Below, piece after piece: positions 19,280-27,731 of a DNA stretch of 39,070 nt. Where the stretch lies: NCBI GenBank assembly GCA_030058085.1, contig JASGTU010000117.1, forward strand, positions 1 to 39,070, given 5' to 3'. A model generated the notes under the pieces. The model was not told the origin of the DNA and did no database searches. It saw only the letters and a program-made list of their open reading frames with translations. The translations under genes were made by a program, and so were the position numbers. The stretch is from Chloroflexota bacterium (GTDB lineage: Bacteria; Chloroflexota; Anaerolineae; Caldilineales; Caldilineaceae). Every line of letters begins with the position of its first letter. Position 1 is the stretch's first letter.

Positions 19280-19338
19280 GCCACGAATTGCACGAATTAC
19301 TCGAACGTTCCAGAAAGACGCTTCGTGCAATTCGTGGC
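19280..19338. repeat. 17-bp perfect inverted repeat
   Basis: GCCACGAATTGCACGAA (19280-19296) is repeated in exact inverse at 19322-19338, with 25 bases between. It lies in the spacer between two convergent genes. It could act as a terminator hairpin, or be a relic of a small mobile repeat. Short direct similarity outside the arms (CTGAACAGCGTTTTC versus CTGAATAGCGTGTTC) supports the relic view. Confidence 0.75.
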
Positions 19339-19362
19339 CAGGCTCTGAATAGCGTGTTCCCC

Positions 19363-19455
19363 ATGTGCCTGTCATTCTGAAGCGAGCGTTAGCGAGGCTG
19401 AAGAATCTCGTTGCACCAGAGACAGAGAGCCTCTCTCAGGAACCCCCAGGCACAT
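19363..19455. repeat. 93-bp MITE-like palindromic element
   Basis: Ends ATGTGCCTG (19363-19371) and CAGGCACAT (19447-19455) form 9-bp perfect terminal inverted repeats. The inside holds TCATTCTGAAGCGAGCG and GAAGAATCT, plus a small GAGAG/CTCTC hairpin. No reading frame is carried. The layout suggests a non-autonomous or REP-like element. Confidence 0.5.
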
Positions 19456-19481
19456 AGTGCGACTCCGCCAACCCCTTAACC

Positions 19482-21050
19482 CTACACGACTTGCGGCCCA
19501 AGATAGCCGGCGGGCAGCCCCTCTGGCGTACGCAGCAGCCTGACTGCCTCGGGCAAATAGGCCAATACGTCGCTCGCAGTCATGCCGTCCTCTCCGATGG
19601 ACGCTGCCGCAAGGTCGCCGGCTAGACCGTGCACAAAGACTCCCATACGCACCGCCTCCTCGACCGGCAGTCCCAACCCGGCCATCGCCGCGATGCTGCC
19701 GGTCAGCACGTCGCCCGAACCGGCAGTCGCCATGCCGGAGTTACCCGACAGGTTCACGTAAACGCGCCCGTCTGGGTACCCGACGAGACTGTGCGCCCCC
19801 TTCATTACCACCAATGCCTTGAGGTCGCGGCATACAGCCCGCAACGTCGTCACCGGCTCCGCCTCGATCTCCGGCACAGAGCGACCGGTGAGCCGCGCCA
19901 TCTCGCCCATGTGCGGCGTCAATATCGTCGGCGCGCTGCGCTGGCGCAGGCAGTCCGGCTCCTGGTGCACCGCAGTCAAGCCGTCGCCGTCGATCAGCAA
20001 CGGCTTATCGATCCTCGCCGCCAGTTCACGCACCAGCTGCTGCGTCTCCTCATGCAGAGACAACCCAGGTCCCATCACAACGAAATCCATCTTGGTAGTT
20101 ATGTCGAGCAGGTCGGCCTGATTGGACTGCGCCAGGCTGCTCACCTCTGTTTCGCGCTGCGGCAGATAAACGATCTCGCCGCCATTGCTCGCCAGAACCG
20201 GAGCTAACGAGCGCGGCGTCGCCAGCCGCGCATAGCCCCCGCCCGCCTTGAGGAATGACATCGCCGCATAATACGGCGCGCCGTAGTAATTGGCCGCGCC
20301 GGCAATAAACAGCGCCTGCCCAAACGATCCCTTATGCCCTGCCGGGTTGCGCTTGGGCAGCGCCGGCGGTGCGTTGACCTCGATCTGCAGCGCTTCGTCC
20401 ACCGTCAGGACAGGCGGGAAGGAAATGTGGCTGACAAAAAGCTTGCCCCCCAATTCGTAGCCTGGGTAGAGCAGGTTGCCGATCTTGGGCAAACCAAAGG
20501 TCACCGTGCAGTCCGCCTGTACAGCCGTCCCCAGCACGCGCCCTGTGTCGCCGTTCACGCCGGACGGGATGTCGATGCTCAGCACGGGTAAGCCGCTGCG
20601 ATTCACCCGCTCAATCACCTCCGCGTAAAGCCCCGCCACTTCGCGTGTGATGCCCGTGCCCAACAGAGCGTCGACTACGCCGCCTGCCCACGCCAGATCC
20701 TCGCCCAGTCCGCCGATCTCGCCAAGAACACTTATGTCAATCCCTAGATTCTGCGCAATCGACCAATTGAGTTTCGCCGCCCCGGCGTATCGTTCCGGAT
20801 TGCCGTACACTCGCACCCGCACGCTTGCGCCTGCGGCGTGCAGATGCCGCGCAACGACCAGCCCGTCGCCGCCGTTGTTACCGCCGCCGCACAGGATCAG
20901 CACATTGCGGCTCGATCCGTCCATCTCGTGCAGCCACACGCGAGCCGCCGCCCCTCCGGCGTTCTCCATCAACAGCGCCTCGTCGATCCCATACGTCCGG
21001 ATCGCCGCCTGGTCCATCGCCCGCATCTGTTCTACCGTGCTGATCTTCAT
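19482..21050 (-). CDS. nnr: Bifunctional NAD(P)H-hydrate epimerase / ADP-dependent dehydratase
   Basis: Metabolite repair enzyme that converts hydrated NADH and NADPH (NADHX/NADPHX) back to the active cofactors. The N-terminal YjeF domain (about 1-215) epimerises the hydrate: GGGNNGGDG near residue 55 and VDALLGTG are its hallmarks. The C-terminal ribokinase-like domain (about 225-520) dehydrates it using ADP: KGSFGQALFIAGA, DGDGLTA and GNSGMATAGSGDVLTG are present. The 522-residue length matches bifunctional Nnr. The start is ATG 21050, preceded by GAGGG with a 6-base gap; the frame is open to 21110. It is transcribed divergently from the next oxidoreductase gene and convergently to the SDR operon. 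Confidence 0.95.
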   Translation of the reverse strand: MKISTVEQMRAMDQAAIRTYGIDEALLMENAGGAAARVWLHEMDGSSRNVLILCGGGNNGGDGLVVARHLHAAGASVRVRVYGNPERYAGAAKLNWSIAQNLGIDISVLGEIGGLGEDLAWAGGVVDALLGTGITREVAGLYAEVIERVNRSGLPVLSIDIPSGVNGDTGRVLGTAVQADCTVTFGLPKIGNLLYPGYELGGKLFVSHISFPPVLTVDEALQIEVNAPPALPKRNPAGHKGSFGQALFIAGAANYYGAPYYAAMSFLKAGGGYARLATPRSLAPVLASNGGEIVYLPQRETEVSSLAQSNQADLLDITTKMDFVVMGPGLSLHEETQQLVRELAARIDKPLLIDGDGLTAVHQEPDCLRQRSAPTILTPHMGEMARLTGRSVPEIEAEPVTTLRAVCRDLKALVVMKGAHSLVGYPDGRVYVNLSGNSGMATAGSGDVLTGSIAAMAGLGLPVEEAVRMGVFVHGLAGDLAAASIGEDGMTASDVLAYLPEAVRLLRTPEGLPAGYLGPQVV

Positions 21051-21354
21051 CTTGATCCCTCTAGGGCGCTCGAACCGCGCCGCATTACAAACGTATCCTA
21101 GACACCACAATCATGCATCGCTTACTTTGACACGAGGTCTGTCCCGAATTCACGACCAAGCAGAGCGTAAAGGCGACATCCTTGCCGCCCGACGCGCAGC
21201 CCGTGCGCCAAAGATGGCACACCCACAACTGTCTAGCGCGCCTAGCGCCTGAGCAATGCGCCATCCCCCCTTCGACACGTTGAGGATTGGCGCGCTCACG
21301 CTCTCAGATTACAATGGGGCATCGATCTATCGCAACCTGCTCAGGAGGAATACC
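21051..21354. other. Divergent intergenic region, 304 bases
   Basis: This spacer separates two divergent genes. It holds the plus-strand promoter at 21287-21315 and the Shine-Dalgarno AGGAGG (21343-21348). On the minus strand I see only weak promoter-like words, for example TGTAAT with TTGTGG upstream. I see no RNA gene, repeat or further coding region in it. Confidence 0.5.
21287..21315 (+). promoter_or_regulatory. Promoter of the Gfo/Idh/MocA gene
   Basis: TTGGCG (21287-21292), a 17-base spacer and TACAAT (21310-21315). The expected RNA start near 21322 gives a leader of about 33 bases with AGGAGG placed 6 bases before ATG 21355, so promoter and ribosome site agree on that start. Confidence 0.7.
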
Positions 21355-22359
21355 ATGCCGAACAAGATCCGCTGGGGACTGCTCTCCACCGCCAACATCA
21401 ACGACGCCCTGATTGACCCGATTCGCCAAGCCGCGCGCAGCGAACTCGTCGCAGTCGCCAGTCGCGACGCGTCCAAAGGGCAGGCCTACGCCGAACGAAA
21501 AGGCATCGCCAAAGCCCACAGTAGCTACGAAGCGCTCCTCGCCGACCCCGACGTCGACGTCGTCTACATCTCACTGCCCAACGCGCTGCACTGCGAGTGG
21601 ACGATCAAAGCCACACAGGCCGGCAAGCATGTCCTCATCGAGAAGCCTGCCGCGGTCACACTCGACGAACTAGACCGCATGATCGACGCAGCCTCCACCG
21701 CCGGCGTCACCGTCTTCGAGGCCTTCATGTATCTGCATCACCCCCAGACGCGCACGGCTGTAGACATGGTACGTTCGGGCCGGCTTGGTCGCATCCAGAC
21801 CGTCAGCAGTTGGTTCCACTTCTACCTGCCGCCGGCAGACAGCAGCAACATCCGTCTCAGCGCCGGCCTCACCGGAGGTTCGCTGTGGGACGTGGGCGTC
21901 TACCCCAACAGCCTTGCGATCACGCTGATCGACGACGGCGCCCCTGCCGAGGTCTGGGCGCAGCAGATCATCGGCGAGACTGGCGTCGACGTCGCCATGC
22001 GCGCCCAACTACGCTTCGCCGGCGGCGCAGTCGCTCAGGTTTCCAGCGGCTTCCGCACCCCGTTCCGAGAGGGCGCTCACATTATAGGCGATGAGGGAAT
22101 GCTGGAAATTCCGGAGCCGTGGAAGCCCGGCGTCAACGGCGTAGATAGTGTCATGACCTTCACCGCCATCGACGGCAAACAGGAGAAAATCGTCACGCCA
22201 GCCGTCAGTCCCTACCTATGCGAGGTGGAGGCGATGGAAGCCTGCATTCTCGACGGCGCGGAGCCGGTTGTGCCGCTCAGTCGCAGCCGCCACTTCCTGC
22301 AGAGCGCGCTGGCCCAATACCGCTCGGCTGCCACCAGCCAAGTTGTCGCCATCGGCTGA
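21355..22359 (+). CDS. Gfo/Idh/MocA family oxidoreductase
   Basis: NAD(P)-dependent dehydrogenase of 334 residues, usually acting on sugars, inositols or related compounds. The Rossmann start reads IRWGLLSTANIN, a variant of the usual GxGxxG in which Ser-Thr-Ala-Asn replaces the glycines, as in glucose-fructose oxidoreductase and dimeric dihydrodiol dehydrogenase relatives. The catalytic EKP motif is in GKHVLIEKPAAVT, and GGSLWDVGVYPNSLA carries the conserved active-site Asp/Tyr stretch. AGGAGG six bases upstream and the promoter fix the start. It is followed by a strong bidirectional hairpin terminator. It is probably a single-gene transcript. Confidence 0.92.
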   Translation: MPNKIRWGLLSTANINDALIDPIRQAARSELVAVASRDASKGQAYAERKGIAKAHSSYEALLADPDVDVVYISLPNALHCEWTIKATQAGKHVLIEKPAAVTLDELDRMIDAASTAGVTVFEAFMYLHHPQTRTAVDMVRSGRLGRIQTVSSWFHFYLPPADSSNIRLSAGLTGGSLWDVGVYPNSLAITLIDDGAPAEVWAQQIIGETGVDVAMRAQLRFAGGAVAQVSSGFRTPFREGAHIIGDEGMLEIPEPWKPGVNGVDSVMTFTAIDGKQEKIVTPAVSPYLCEVEAMEACILDGAEPVVPLSRSRHFLQSALAQYRSAATSQVVAIG

Positions 22360-22411
22360 TACGTAGAAGCAAGTCCTGTCTCTTCGCTCATCACTCGATC
22401 TGCACAACGAC

Positions 22412-22445
22412 ACAGCGGCGCCGGTGAACTGCCCGGCGCCGCTGT
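22412..22445. terminator. Bidirectional hairpin terminator
   Basis: A 13-bp stem built on CAGCGGCGCCGG (22413-22424) and its exact complement (22433-22444), plus one A-T closing pair, with an 8-base loop. It lies between the convergent Gfo/Idh/MocA and LPXTG protein genes. Neither side has a long T-run. Confidence 0.7.
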
Positions 22446-22483
22446 TCAATTCCGACAAGGTTAGCTCAAGTTACTAGCCAGCC

Positions 22484-23959
22484 CTATGATTTGCGCAGCG
22501 CCACCACGCCCCCAACCACGGCCAGCAGCGCCAGCGCGCCGGCAATGGCGATCACGACCGGATTCGTCGCAAAGCCGCCCGTCGCGGGCAGTTGCTCAGG
22601 CGCAGGCGCCTCTTCAGCCGGTTCCTCGGTGGCAGCCTGTTCAGCCGCCATCTCCTCGGCAGGCTCCTCGGTCGCCATCTCCTCAGCGGCCATTTCCTCG
22701 GCAGGCTCCTCGGTCGCCTCTGCAGCCATTTCCTCAGCAGGTTCCTCGGTCGCCTCTGCCTCAGCGTCCATTTCTTCGACCGGTTCCGCAGTCGCCGCGG
22801 CCGCCGCCTCAGTCGTTGCGCCTTCCTCAGTCTCGGCCCCTTCTGCATCGGACGCAGCAGCCACGCCGGCATACATCACCACCGCGCCGGATCCGGGCGC
22901 GCCCACGCCGTTGATGGTCACGTAGGCGTCGCCCGCCTCGTTGAAGTCGACCGATGTCGGGAATGACAATCCCTCCACGACCGGCGTCGAGCCTTCGCCT
23001 TCAGCCACCTTGACGAGTGCGCCGCTGTTCAGCGTCGGGCCTTGATCCGTGAACACGGCGAACTGCACCGCATAGAGATTGCCGTCCGGCCCAGCTTCAA
23101 GGTCGGTCAGCATCGTCAGCCCGGTAGCGTAGTCACTCACCTCGCCCGCCGCGTCGACCTTCACCACCTTGGCCGAACCAGGGATGAACGGCGCGCCGCT
23201 CAACAGCGAGACATAGGCGTTGCCGTCGGCGTCAAACGCCACGCCGGTCGGAACCGGGTCGGTCAGCATTTCGCCGCCGCGGTTCGGGTTCGGGAAGACG
23301 CCCGGCATCGCATCGAAAGTGGCGACGAACTCCACCGCGCCGCTTTCGGGGTCAACCGTGAAGAGGGAATTAGCCCCGGCATCCGCTACCCACAGGCTCC
23401 CGTCAGGGCCAACCGCCAAATCGTACGGGTGGGAATGTACCTGCACGCCGTCGGGGTTGGTCGTCCGCTCTGTTTCCCATACATCGCCTACCGTCGTCGC
23501 TTCGCCGTCCGCGATCTCAGCAACGACGCCCATCAGGGGCAGCGCCTCATCGCCCAACGTGCCAAGCCATTCGCCGCTCGTCGCATAGAGCTTGCCGTCC
23601 AGCAGCGCCAGCCGCGCCCCGCCGACGAAGTCCTCGCCGACATGCACAGAGGGCAATACAGCGACGACGTTCTGCTCGCCGTCCGGCGTCACCTCGACCA
23701 CGCGGGCGGTGTCGCCCATCATCGCCTCAACAACTTGACCACTGGCGGGATCGACCATTTCGATTGCGGTATCTCCGCCAACGCCGCCTTCGATAACCCA
23801 GACGCTGCCGTCCGGCGCAACCAGCACGCCCTGCGGTCCGTTGAAGCCCTCGGCGACGACCGTTCCTTCGTCTTGGGCTAATACTACGGCGCTGGGGATG
23901 GCCAGCCCAGCGACCAAGCCGATTACGAGCAGACCGGCAACAAACGCTCTGCGAATCAT
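22484..23959 (-). CDS. ScyD/ScyE-like propeller protein with LPXTG anchor
   Basis: Predicted surface protein of 491 residues. The N-terminus is a clear signal peptide (MIRRAFVAGLLVIGLVAGLAIPSAVVLAQ). The body is a six-bladed propeller of the ScyD/ScyE or SMP-30-like kind, with repeated blades such as GPQGVLVAPDGSVWVIEGG, HPYDLAVGPDGSLWVADAG and VAFDADGNAYVSLLSG. A low-complexity stalk of TEEPAEEMAAE-like repeats follows (encoded near 22615-22760). The C-terminus is a textbook sorting signal: LPATGG, a hydrophobic helix and the tail ALRKS. A sortase should therefore attach it to the wall; none is encoded in the window. AAAGGAGA precedes ATG 23959, making it the start rather than 24040. The ligand or enzyme activity is unknown. 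Confidence 0.88.
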   Translation of the reverse strand: MIRRAFVAGLLVIGLVAGLAIPSAVVLAQDEGTVVAEGFNGPQGVLVAPDGSVWVIEGGVGGDTAIEMVDPASGQVVEAMMGDTARVVEVTPDGEQNVVAVLPSVHVGEDFVGGARLALLDGKLYATSGEWLGTLGDEALPLMGVVAEIADGEATTVGDVWETERTTNPDGVQVHSHPYDLAVGPDGSLWVADAGANSLFTVDPESGAVEFVATFDAMPGVFPNPNRGGEMLTDPVPTGVAFDADGNAYVSLLSGAPFIPGSAKVVKVDAAGEVSDYATGLTMLTDLEAGPDGNLYAVQFAVFTDQGPTLNSGALVKVAEGEGSTPVVEGLSFPTSVDFNEAGDAYVTINGVGAPGSGAVVMYAGVAAASDAEGAETEEGATTEAAAAATAEPVEEMDAEAEATEEPAEEMAAEATEEPAEEMAAEEMATEEPAEEMAAEQAATEEPAEEAPAPEQLPATGGFATNPVVIAIAGALALLAVVGGVVALRKS

Positions 23960-23979
23960 GTGTGTTCTCCTTTGACTAC

Positions 23980-24007
23980 TTTGTATTGTGTTGCGCTGTT
24001 TCAACAA
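23980..24007 (-). promoter_or_regulatory. Possible promoter of the LPXTG protein gene
   Basis: The minus strand reads TTGTTG (24002-24007), a 16-base spacer and TACAAA (23980-23985). The RNA would start just before the AAAGGAGA ribosome site. Both boxes deviate from consensus. Confidence 0.4.
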
Positions 24008-24235
24008 CCGCCTGGCTGATCCCAGCCGGCATTGCAGCACAGCGGCGAGTACATGGGTACAACCGTCCGACCTGTTTCCTGAGCATCACCTTGTGTCAAT
24101 AAGCATTTCCCATGTCATCAACCTGCCATGCGCTCCGCCGCCTCTGGTTTCGATAGGTTCCTCTCGCTTCGATGTCAGCAACGACGGCTATTCTCTCCAG
24201 GTTTCGTAAACCCTGCGTTCATGTGCTCGCCGCTC

Positions 24236-24832
24236 TCACTGCGCCAACAGAAATGCTGTGAGAGCAAGCAAGTCCTCTTCGCTCAGATGAGTATAGGGCG
24301 GCATCCTATGCGAACTGCTTGCATACCCATCAACGGTGAAGATCTCCGGTTTGACCAGACTTTCATACACGTATTCCTCTGCGTTGGTCGCTTGGCCCGA
24401 ATAGTTCGCCGCTGCGATGCGCTCTTCAGCAATCGTGCCCATGCCGTCATGCTCAGGCCCGAACCGGCCGGTTGTGCCGGCTGCACTTAAGGCATGGCAG
24501 ATGCCGCAATACTGCGCCCGGTAAACTTCCAGCCCGCGCTGAACCAGCGCCTCGTCCTGGATCGCTGCTGGAGGCGCCGCCGGCTCGCTTACCGCTGCGT
24601 CGGCTCCAGCGACTTGCGCAGCGCCTTCGGACGAGTCGTCCGTCCGCGTCTCGGCAACAACAACCACATCAGACTCCCCCTCGCCGGCTGGCGAAACCTC
24701 GCTCACCGCTTGGACCGGTTGGCAGGCTGCGCACGCCAGCGCAAGCAGCCCTGCCAACAAGGCCAATCGGAACGGGCTCCCCAGACGGCGGAAACGTCGC
24801 CCCTGGCTAGTAATCGGTGCAGTTTCGTGCAT
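24236..24832 (-). CDS. Exported c-type cytochrome
   Basis: Mono-heme cytochrome c, 198 residues, exported to the outer face of the membrane. A basic N-terminus and hydrophobic stretch (LALLAGLLALACAACQ) form a signal peptide; the Cys residues suggest lipid attachment, though the lipobox is imperfect. A Ala/Glu-rich linker leads to the heme domain with the binding motif YCGICHAL and a distal Met candidate in HRMPPYTHLSEEDLLALTAFLL, as in class I cytochromes. The start is ATG 24832: the promoter at 24875-24902 places RNA initiation downstream of the longer frame's start at 24892, and GGAG lies about 10 bases before the ATG. It is not in an obvious respiratory operon, so its redox partner is unknown. 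Confidence 0.9.
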   Translation of the reverse strand: MHETAPITSQGRRFRRLGSPFRLALLAGLLALACAACQPVQAVSEVSPAGEGESDVVVVAETRTDDSSEGAAQVAGADAAVSEPAAPPAAIQDEALVQRGLEVYRAQYCGICHALSAAGTTGRFGPEHDGMGTIAEERIAAANYSGQATNAEEYVYESLVKPEIFTVDGYASSSHRMPPYTHLSEEDLLALTAFLLAQ

Positions 24833-24874
24833 ACATTGTGCGCTCCTCTCTCTGTGCTCAGGCAAACGAGGCAC

Positions 24875-24902
24875 AGTATAGCACTTGTCCATTTTACGCC
24901 AA
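24875..24902 (-). promoter_or_regulatory. Promoter of the cytochrome c gene
   Basis: The minus strand reads TTGGCG (24897-24902), a 16-base spacer and TATACT (24875-24880). The predicted leader of about 36 bases ends in a GGAG ribosome site before ATG 24832. It begins directly past the terminator of the UROD-like gene, showing that the two are separate units. Confidence 0.7.
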
Positions 24903-24917
24903 AGAGCGAAACACGCG

Positions 24918-24951
24918 AGCGGGCGCGTCTGTGTCTCTAGACGCGCCCGCT
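24918..24951 (-). terminator. Hairpin terminator after the UROD-like gene
   Basis: A perfect 13-bp stem, AGCGGGCGCGTCT (24918-24930) with its inverse (24939-24951), and an 8-base loop. It lies 65 bases past the UROD-like stop on the minus strand. The T-run is short and broken (GTGTTTCGCTCTTT). Confidence 0.7.
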
Positions 24952-25016
24952 ATTGCATCATCTAGCCCCCAGACAGCCTGCGACGTCTTCTGCGCAGACT
25001 GTCGCTTACCGCCGGC

Positions 25017-26006
25017 CTACCGCGGCTCGACTGCCCGCCGCGCCGCCACGAGATTGGCCGTCGGCGTCGTGATCGGCGTCACGCAGCCGGTGCCGAGCAC
25101 AAAGCGCTTGCCGCCTGTGGCGACCAGCGCCGCATCCGCCTCGGCCTGGATCGACTCGGGCGTGCCGCGCAGCATCGTCTCCCACTGGCGAAGCCCGCCG
25201 CACAGCGCCTTGTCCGTGCGCGCCATCGCCTCCGCCAACGTAGGCGGCGTCTCCGTATCGTGCCAGTTGATCAGCTCCGCCGGGTAGTCCGCCGCCATGT
25301 CGAACATGACGTTGGTCCCATGCAGATGGATCAGCCGGAACCACATCCCCTCGGTCGCCTGCAGGATCTGCAGGTCGAGCGGACGGCCGAACTCACGGTA
25401 TTCCGCCTCGGTGAGCAGATCGTAGCTGGCGTGCTGCATCGCCAGGAAGATGCCCGCTGCGCCCGTCGACTTAAGCGCATCGATGAAGCGCACGATCGAC
25501 TCGGTGATCGCAGCCAGTCCGGCCTTCACCGCGTCCGGGTGTTGGCGCAGATCCGCAATCAGCCGCCCCCCGGCTAGGTTCTTGGCCTGAGATAAAGGGT
25601 TGAAAATCGTCTGGATGAACGGAACCTCATCGACGAACTCCTTGCCGATGAGCCGGTTTGCCTCGAGCACCTCACCTTGCAGCCCGGCCCGCGGCTCCAG
25701 CGGCTTAAGCTTCATCCAGTCCTCCGGCTCTTGAATCACGCGCCGCCCCCACTGATAGGTCCCCTCCTCGTTGCCGCGCCAGGAGGTCTCGGCCCCATAC
25801 CCTGCTACGCAGTAATTGCTGTTCGGCGTGACCTTGATGAAGTCGTAGTCGTAGGTCTTCTGGAAAGTGATGGTCGCCCGCGCCAGTTCATCGCCGCGCA
25901 GGTCGTCGATCGGCCAATGACGCCACAACGCCACAGCGGGCCGGTCCGTCTCCACGCCTGCAAAGGTCGCTTCCAGCCTGGCGCGCTTACTCATCGGTTT
26001 CGCCAT
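25017..26006 (-). CDS. Uroporphyrinogen decarboxylase (URO-D) family protein
   Basis: A 329-residue protein with the URO-D fold: MSKRARLEATFAGVETDRPAVALW at the N-terminus, DYDFIKVTPNSNYCVAGYG, and IHLHGTNVMFDMAADYPAELINWHD in the second half. It is unlikely to be HemE: the usual N-terminal substrate-binding motif is absent and no heme genes are nearby. Related proteins in this superfamily are methyltransferases (MtaA, CmuA) acting on corrinoid or methylated compounds, so methyl transfer or a decarboxylation is possible. AGGAGG lies 7 bases before ATG 26006. It follows the decarboxylase-like gene by 62 bases on the same strand, and a hairpin terminator ends the unit. Confidence 0.85.
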   Translation of the reverse strand: MAKPMSKRARLEATFAGVETDRPAVALWRHWPIDDLRGDELARATITFQKTYDYDFIKVTPNSNYCVAGYGAETSWRGNEEGTYQWGRRVIQEPEDWMKLKPLEPRAGLQGEVLEANRLIGKEFVDEVPFIQTIFNPLSQAKNLAGGRLIADLRQHPDAVKAGLAAITESIVRFIDALKSTGAAGIFLAMQHASYDLLTEAEYREFGRPLDLQILQATEGMWFRLIHLHGTNVMFDMAADYPAELINWHDTETPPTLAEAMARTDKALCGGLRQWETMLRGTPESIQAEADAALVATGGKRFVLGTGCVTPITTPTANLVAARRAVEPR

Positions 26007-26068
26007 CCGGTTTCCTCCTGTCGAACTTTCGCGGCTGGCTACCCTCCAAACGCCGCACATTTCCTCGC

Positions 26069-27517
26069 CTACGCCTGCTCGGCTGTTACAGCCGCGGCCG
26101 CCTCACGGATCAGCCGCCACGCCTTTTCTACATGACGGCGCTCCGTATTTGTCTGTGCGATGCTCATACGCAGCGTCAAGCGGTCGTCCAGCTTGGTATG
26201 CGTCAGGAACATCTCGCCGCCGGCGTTGACGCGGTCCATGATCGCCTGGTTGACCGCATCGCCCCCGCGGTGCCGGAAGCAGGCTACGTTCAGCGGCGCC
26301 GGCGCGGCCAGCTCGAAGTCGGCGTCTCCTTCCACCCAGCGCACGAACTCCTGTGCGATCTTCACGTGCCGGCGAACGTGATAGCGCAGACCTTCCAGCC
26401 CGTAGTGCCGGATCACGAACCACAACTTCAGGCTGCGAAAACGCCGTCCTAGAGGCACGTGCCAGTCCCGGTAGTCGATCACCGCGCCCGATTCCGTAGC
26501 CTTGTTGCGCAGGTATTCGGGCAGAATACTCAACGTCTTGATCAGGGTCTTGCGGTCGGCGACGAAAAAGCAGTCGCAGTCGAAGTTGGTAAACATCCAC
26601 TTATGCGGATTAAAGGCGTAGCTGTCCGCCAGTTCCAGCCCTTCGTGGATATAGCGGAACTCGGGGCACAGCGCGGCCGTACCCGACATGGCGCCATCCA
26701 CGTGAAGCCATAAGCCGTACTTCCGGCAGATCTCGCCGATGGCAGGCAGCGGGTCCAGCGCATTCGAGGAGGTCGTGCCGACGGTGGCGGCGACGTAGAA
26801 CGGGACCAACCCCTGCGCCAAATCCGCCTCAATCTGCTCCTGCAGCCGGTCGGGGCGCATCGCATACTTCTCGTCCACGTCGATGATGCGCAAGTTGCCG
26901 CGCCCGATCCCCGCGATCATGGCGGCCTTCTCGATAGACGAATGGCCTTGCGACGAGGCATAGGCGATCAGCCGTCCGTCAGCGCCGCGCTCGTTCGAGG
27001 CGAACTCCGTGATGCGTTCGCGCGCGGCCAACATCGAGCACAGCGTAGCGCCCGACGCAGAATCCTGGATCACGCCGCCGCCGTCTCCGCTGGAGAGGAA
27101 CTTCTCCGGCAGATCCAGCATCTTGACGACCCAGTCGAGCACGTGCGTCTCCACCTCGGTGCAGGCCGGACTGGTCGCCCAAATCATGCCCTGCACGCCC
27201 AGCCCCGACGACAGCAGATCGCCCAGAATGGCCGGGCCCGATGCGTTCGCCGGGAAGTAGGCGAAGAAGTTGGGCGACTGCCAGTGCGTAACGCCGGGCA
27301 TCACTATGCGGTCGACGTCCGCTAGGATGGCATCGAACGTCTCGCCTTCCTGCGGCGGGTCCGGCGGCAACATGCTGCGCACCTCGCCCGGCTTAACCTG
27401 GGATAGTACGGGATACGATTCGATCCGCTCATAATAGTCTGCGATCCAGTCTACGACCGCGCGACCGGCCTGCCGGAACTCATCCGGCGTCATGTGGAAA
27501 CTCGGGGAGTCGTTCAT
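26069..27517 (-). CDS. Pyridoxal-phosphate group II amino acid decarboxylase
   Basis: PLP enzyme of 482 residues in the aromatic L-amino-acid decarboxylase family, which makes amines such as tryptamine, tyramine or phenylethylamine. The PLP lysine is K306 in NPHKW, with codon at 26600-26602. Other family marks are the N-terminal FRQAGRAVVDWIADYYERIESYPV, the THWQSPNFFAYFP loop, ATVGTTSSNALDP and WLHVDGAMSG, whose Asp holds the PLP ring nitrogen. Length and order match the family closely. The frame is open to 27610, but AGGAAG before ATG 27517 and family alignment favour this start. Substrate choice among aromatic amino acids is unclear. It precedes the UROD-like gene. Confidence 0.92.
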   Translation of the reverse strand: MNDSPSFHMTPDEFRQAGRAVVDWIADYYERIESYPVLSQVKPGEVRSMLPPDPPQEGETFDAILADVDRIVMPGVTHWQSPNFFAYFPANASGPAILGDLLSSGLGVQGMIWATSPACTEVETHVLDWVVKMLDLPEKFLSSGDGGGVIQDSASGATLCSMLAARERITEFASNERGADGRLIAYASSQGHSSIEKAAMIAGIGRGNLRIIDVDEKYAMRPDRLQEQIEADLAQGLVPFYVAATVGTTSSNALDPLPAIGEICRKYGLWLHVDGAMSGTAALCPEFRYIHEGLELADSYAFNPHKWMFTNFDCDCFFVADRKTLIKTLSILPEYLRNKATESGAVIDYRDWHVPLGRRFRSLKLWFVIRHYGLEGLRYHVRRHVKIAQEFVRWVEGDADFELAAPAPLNVACFRHRGGDAVNQAIMDRVNAGGEMFLTHTKLDDRLTLRMSIAQTNTERRHVEKAWRLIREAAAAVTAEQA

Positions 27518-27547
27518 CGTTCTTCCTATGGATTGGCGTATCTTTGT

Positions 27548-27569
27548 ATGGATCAATCTACGGATCCAT
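27548..27569. promoter_or_regulatory. Possible operator upstream of the decarboxylase gene
   Basis: ATGGATC and GATCCAT form a 7-bp inverted repeat with an 8-base spacer, 31 bases upstream of the decarboxylase start. It could be a repressor site or a small leader hairpin. No clear promoter boxes flank it. Confidence 0.25.
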
Positions 27570-27731
27570 CTGTGGGTCATTGGGGCTGTCGACGTTGACG
27601 CCACAGGCATTCTAGCACCGCGCTACCCGCCCGCCAACATCTCCTCCACTTCGGGGGAGCGCAAGCAGATGCGGTCACGCAGCGCCTGATACACCAATTG
27701 CAACGGTCCGGTCCATCACAAGAGCAAACCA

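Noticed and set aside
22491-22966. Ser/Ala- or Arg-rich plus-strand frames opposite the LPXTG protein stalk
   Set aside because: They are antisense shadows of the TEEPAEEMAAE-like repeats in the real minus-strand gene.
25017-26006. Calling this gene hemE
   Set aside because: The N-terminal binding motif expected of true uroporphyrinogen decarboxylase is missing and no heme genes are near.
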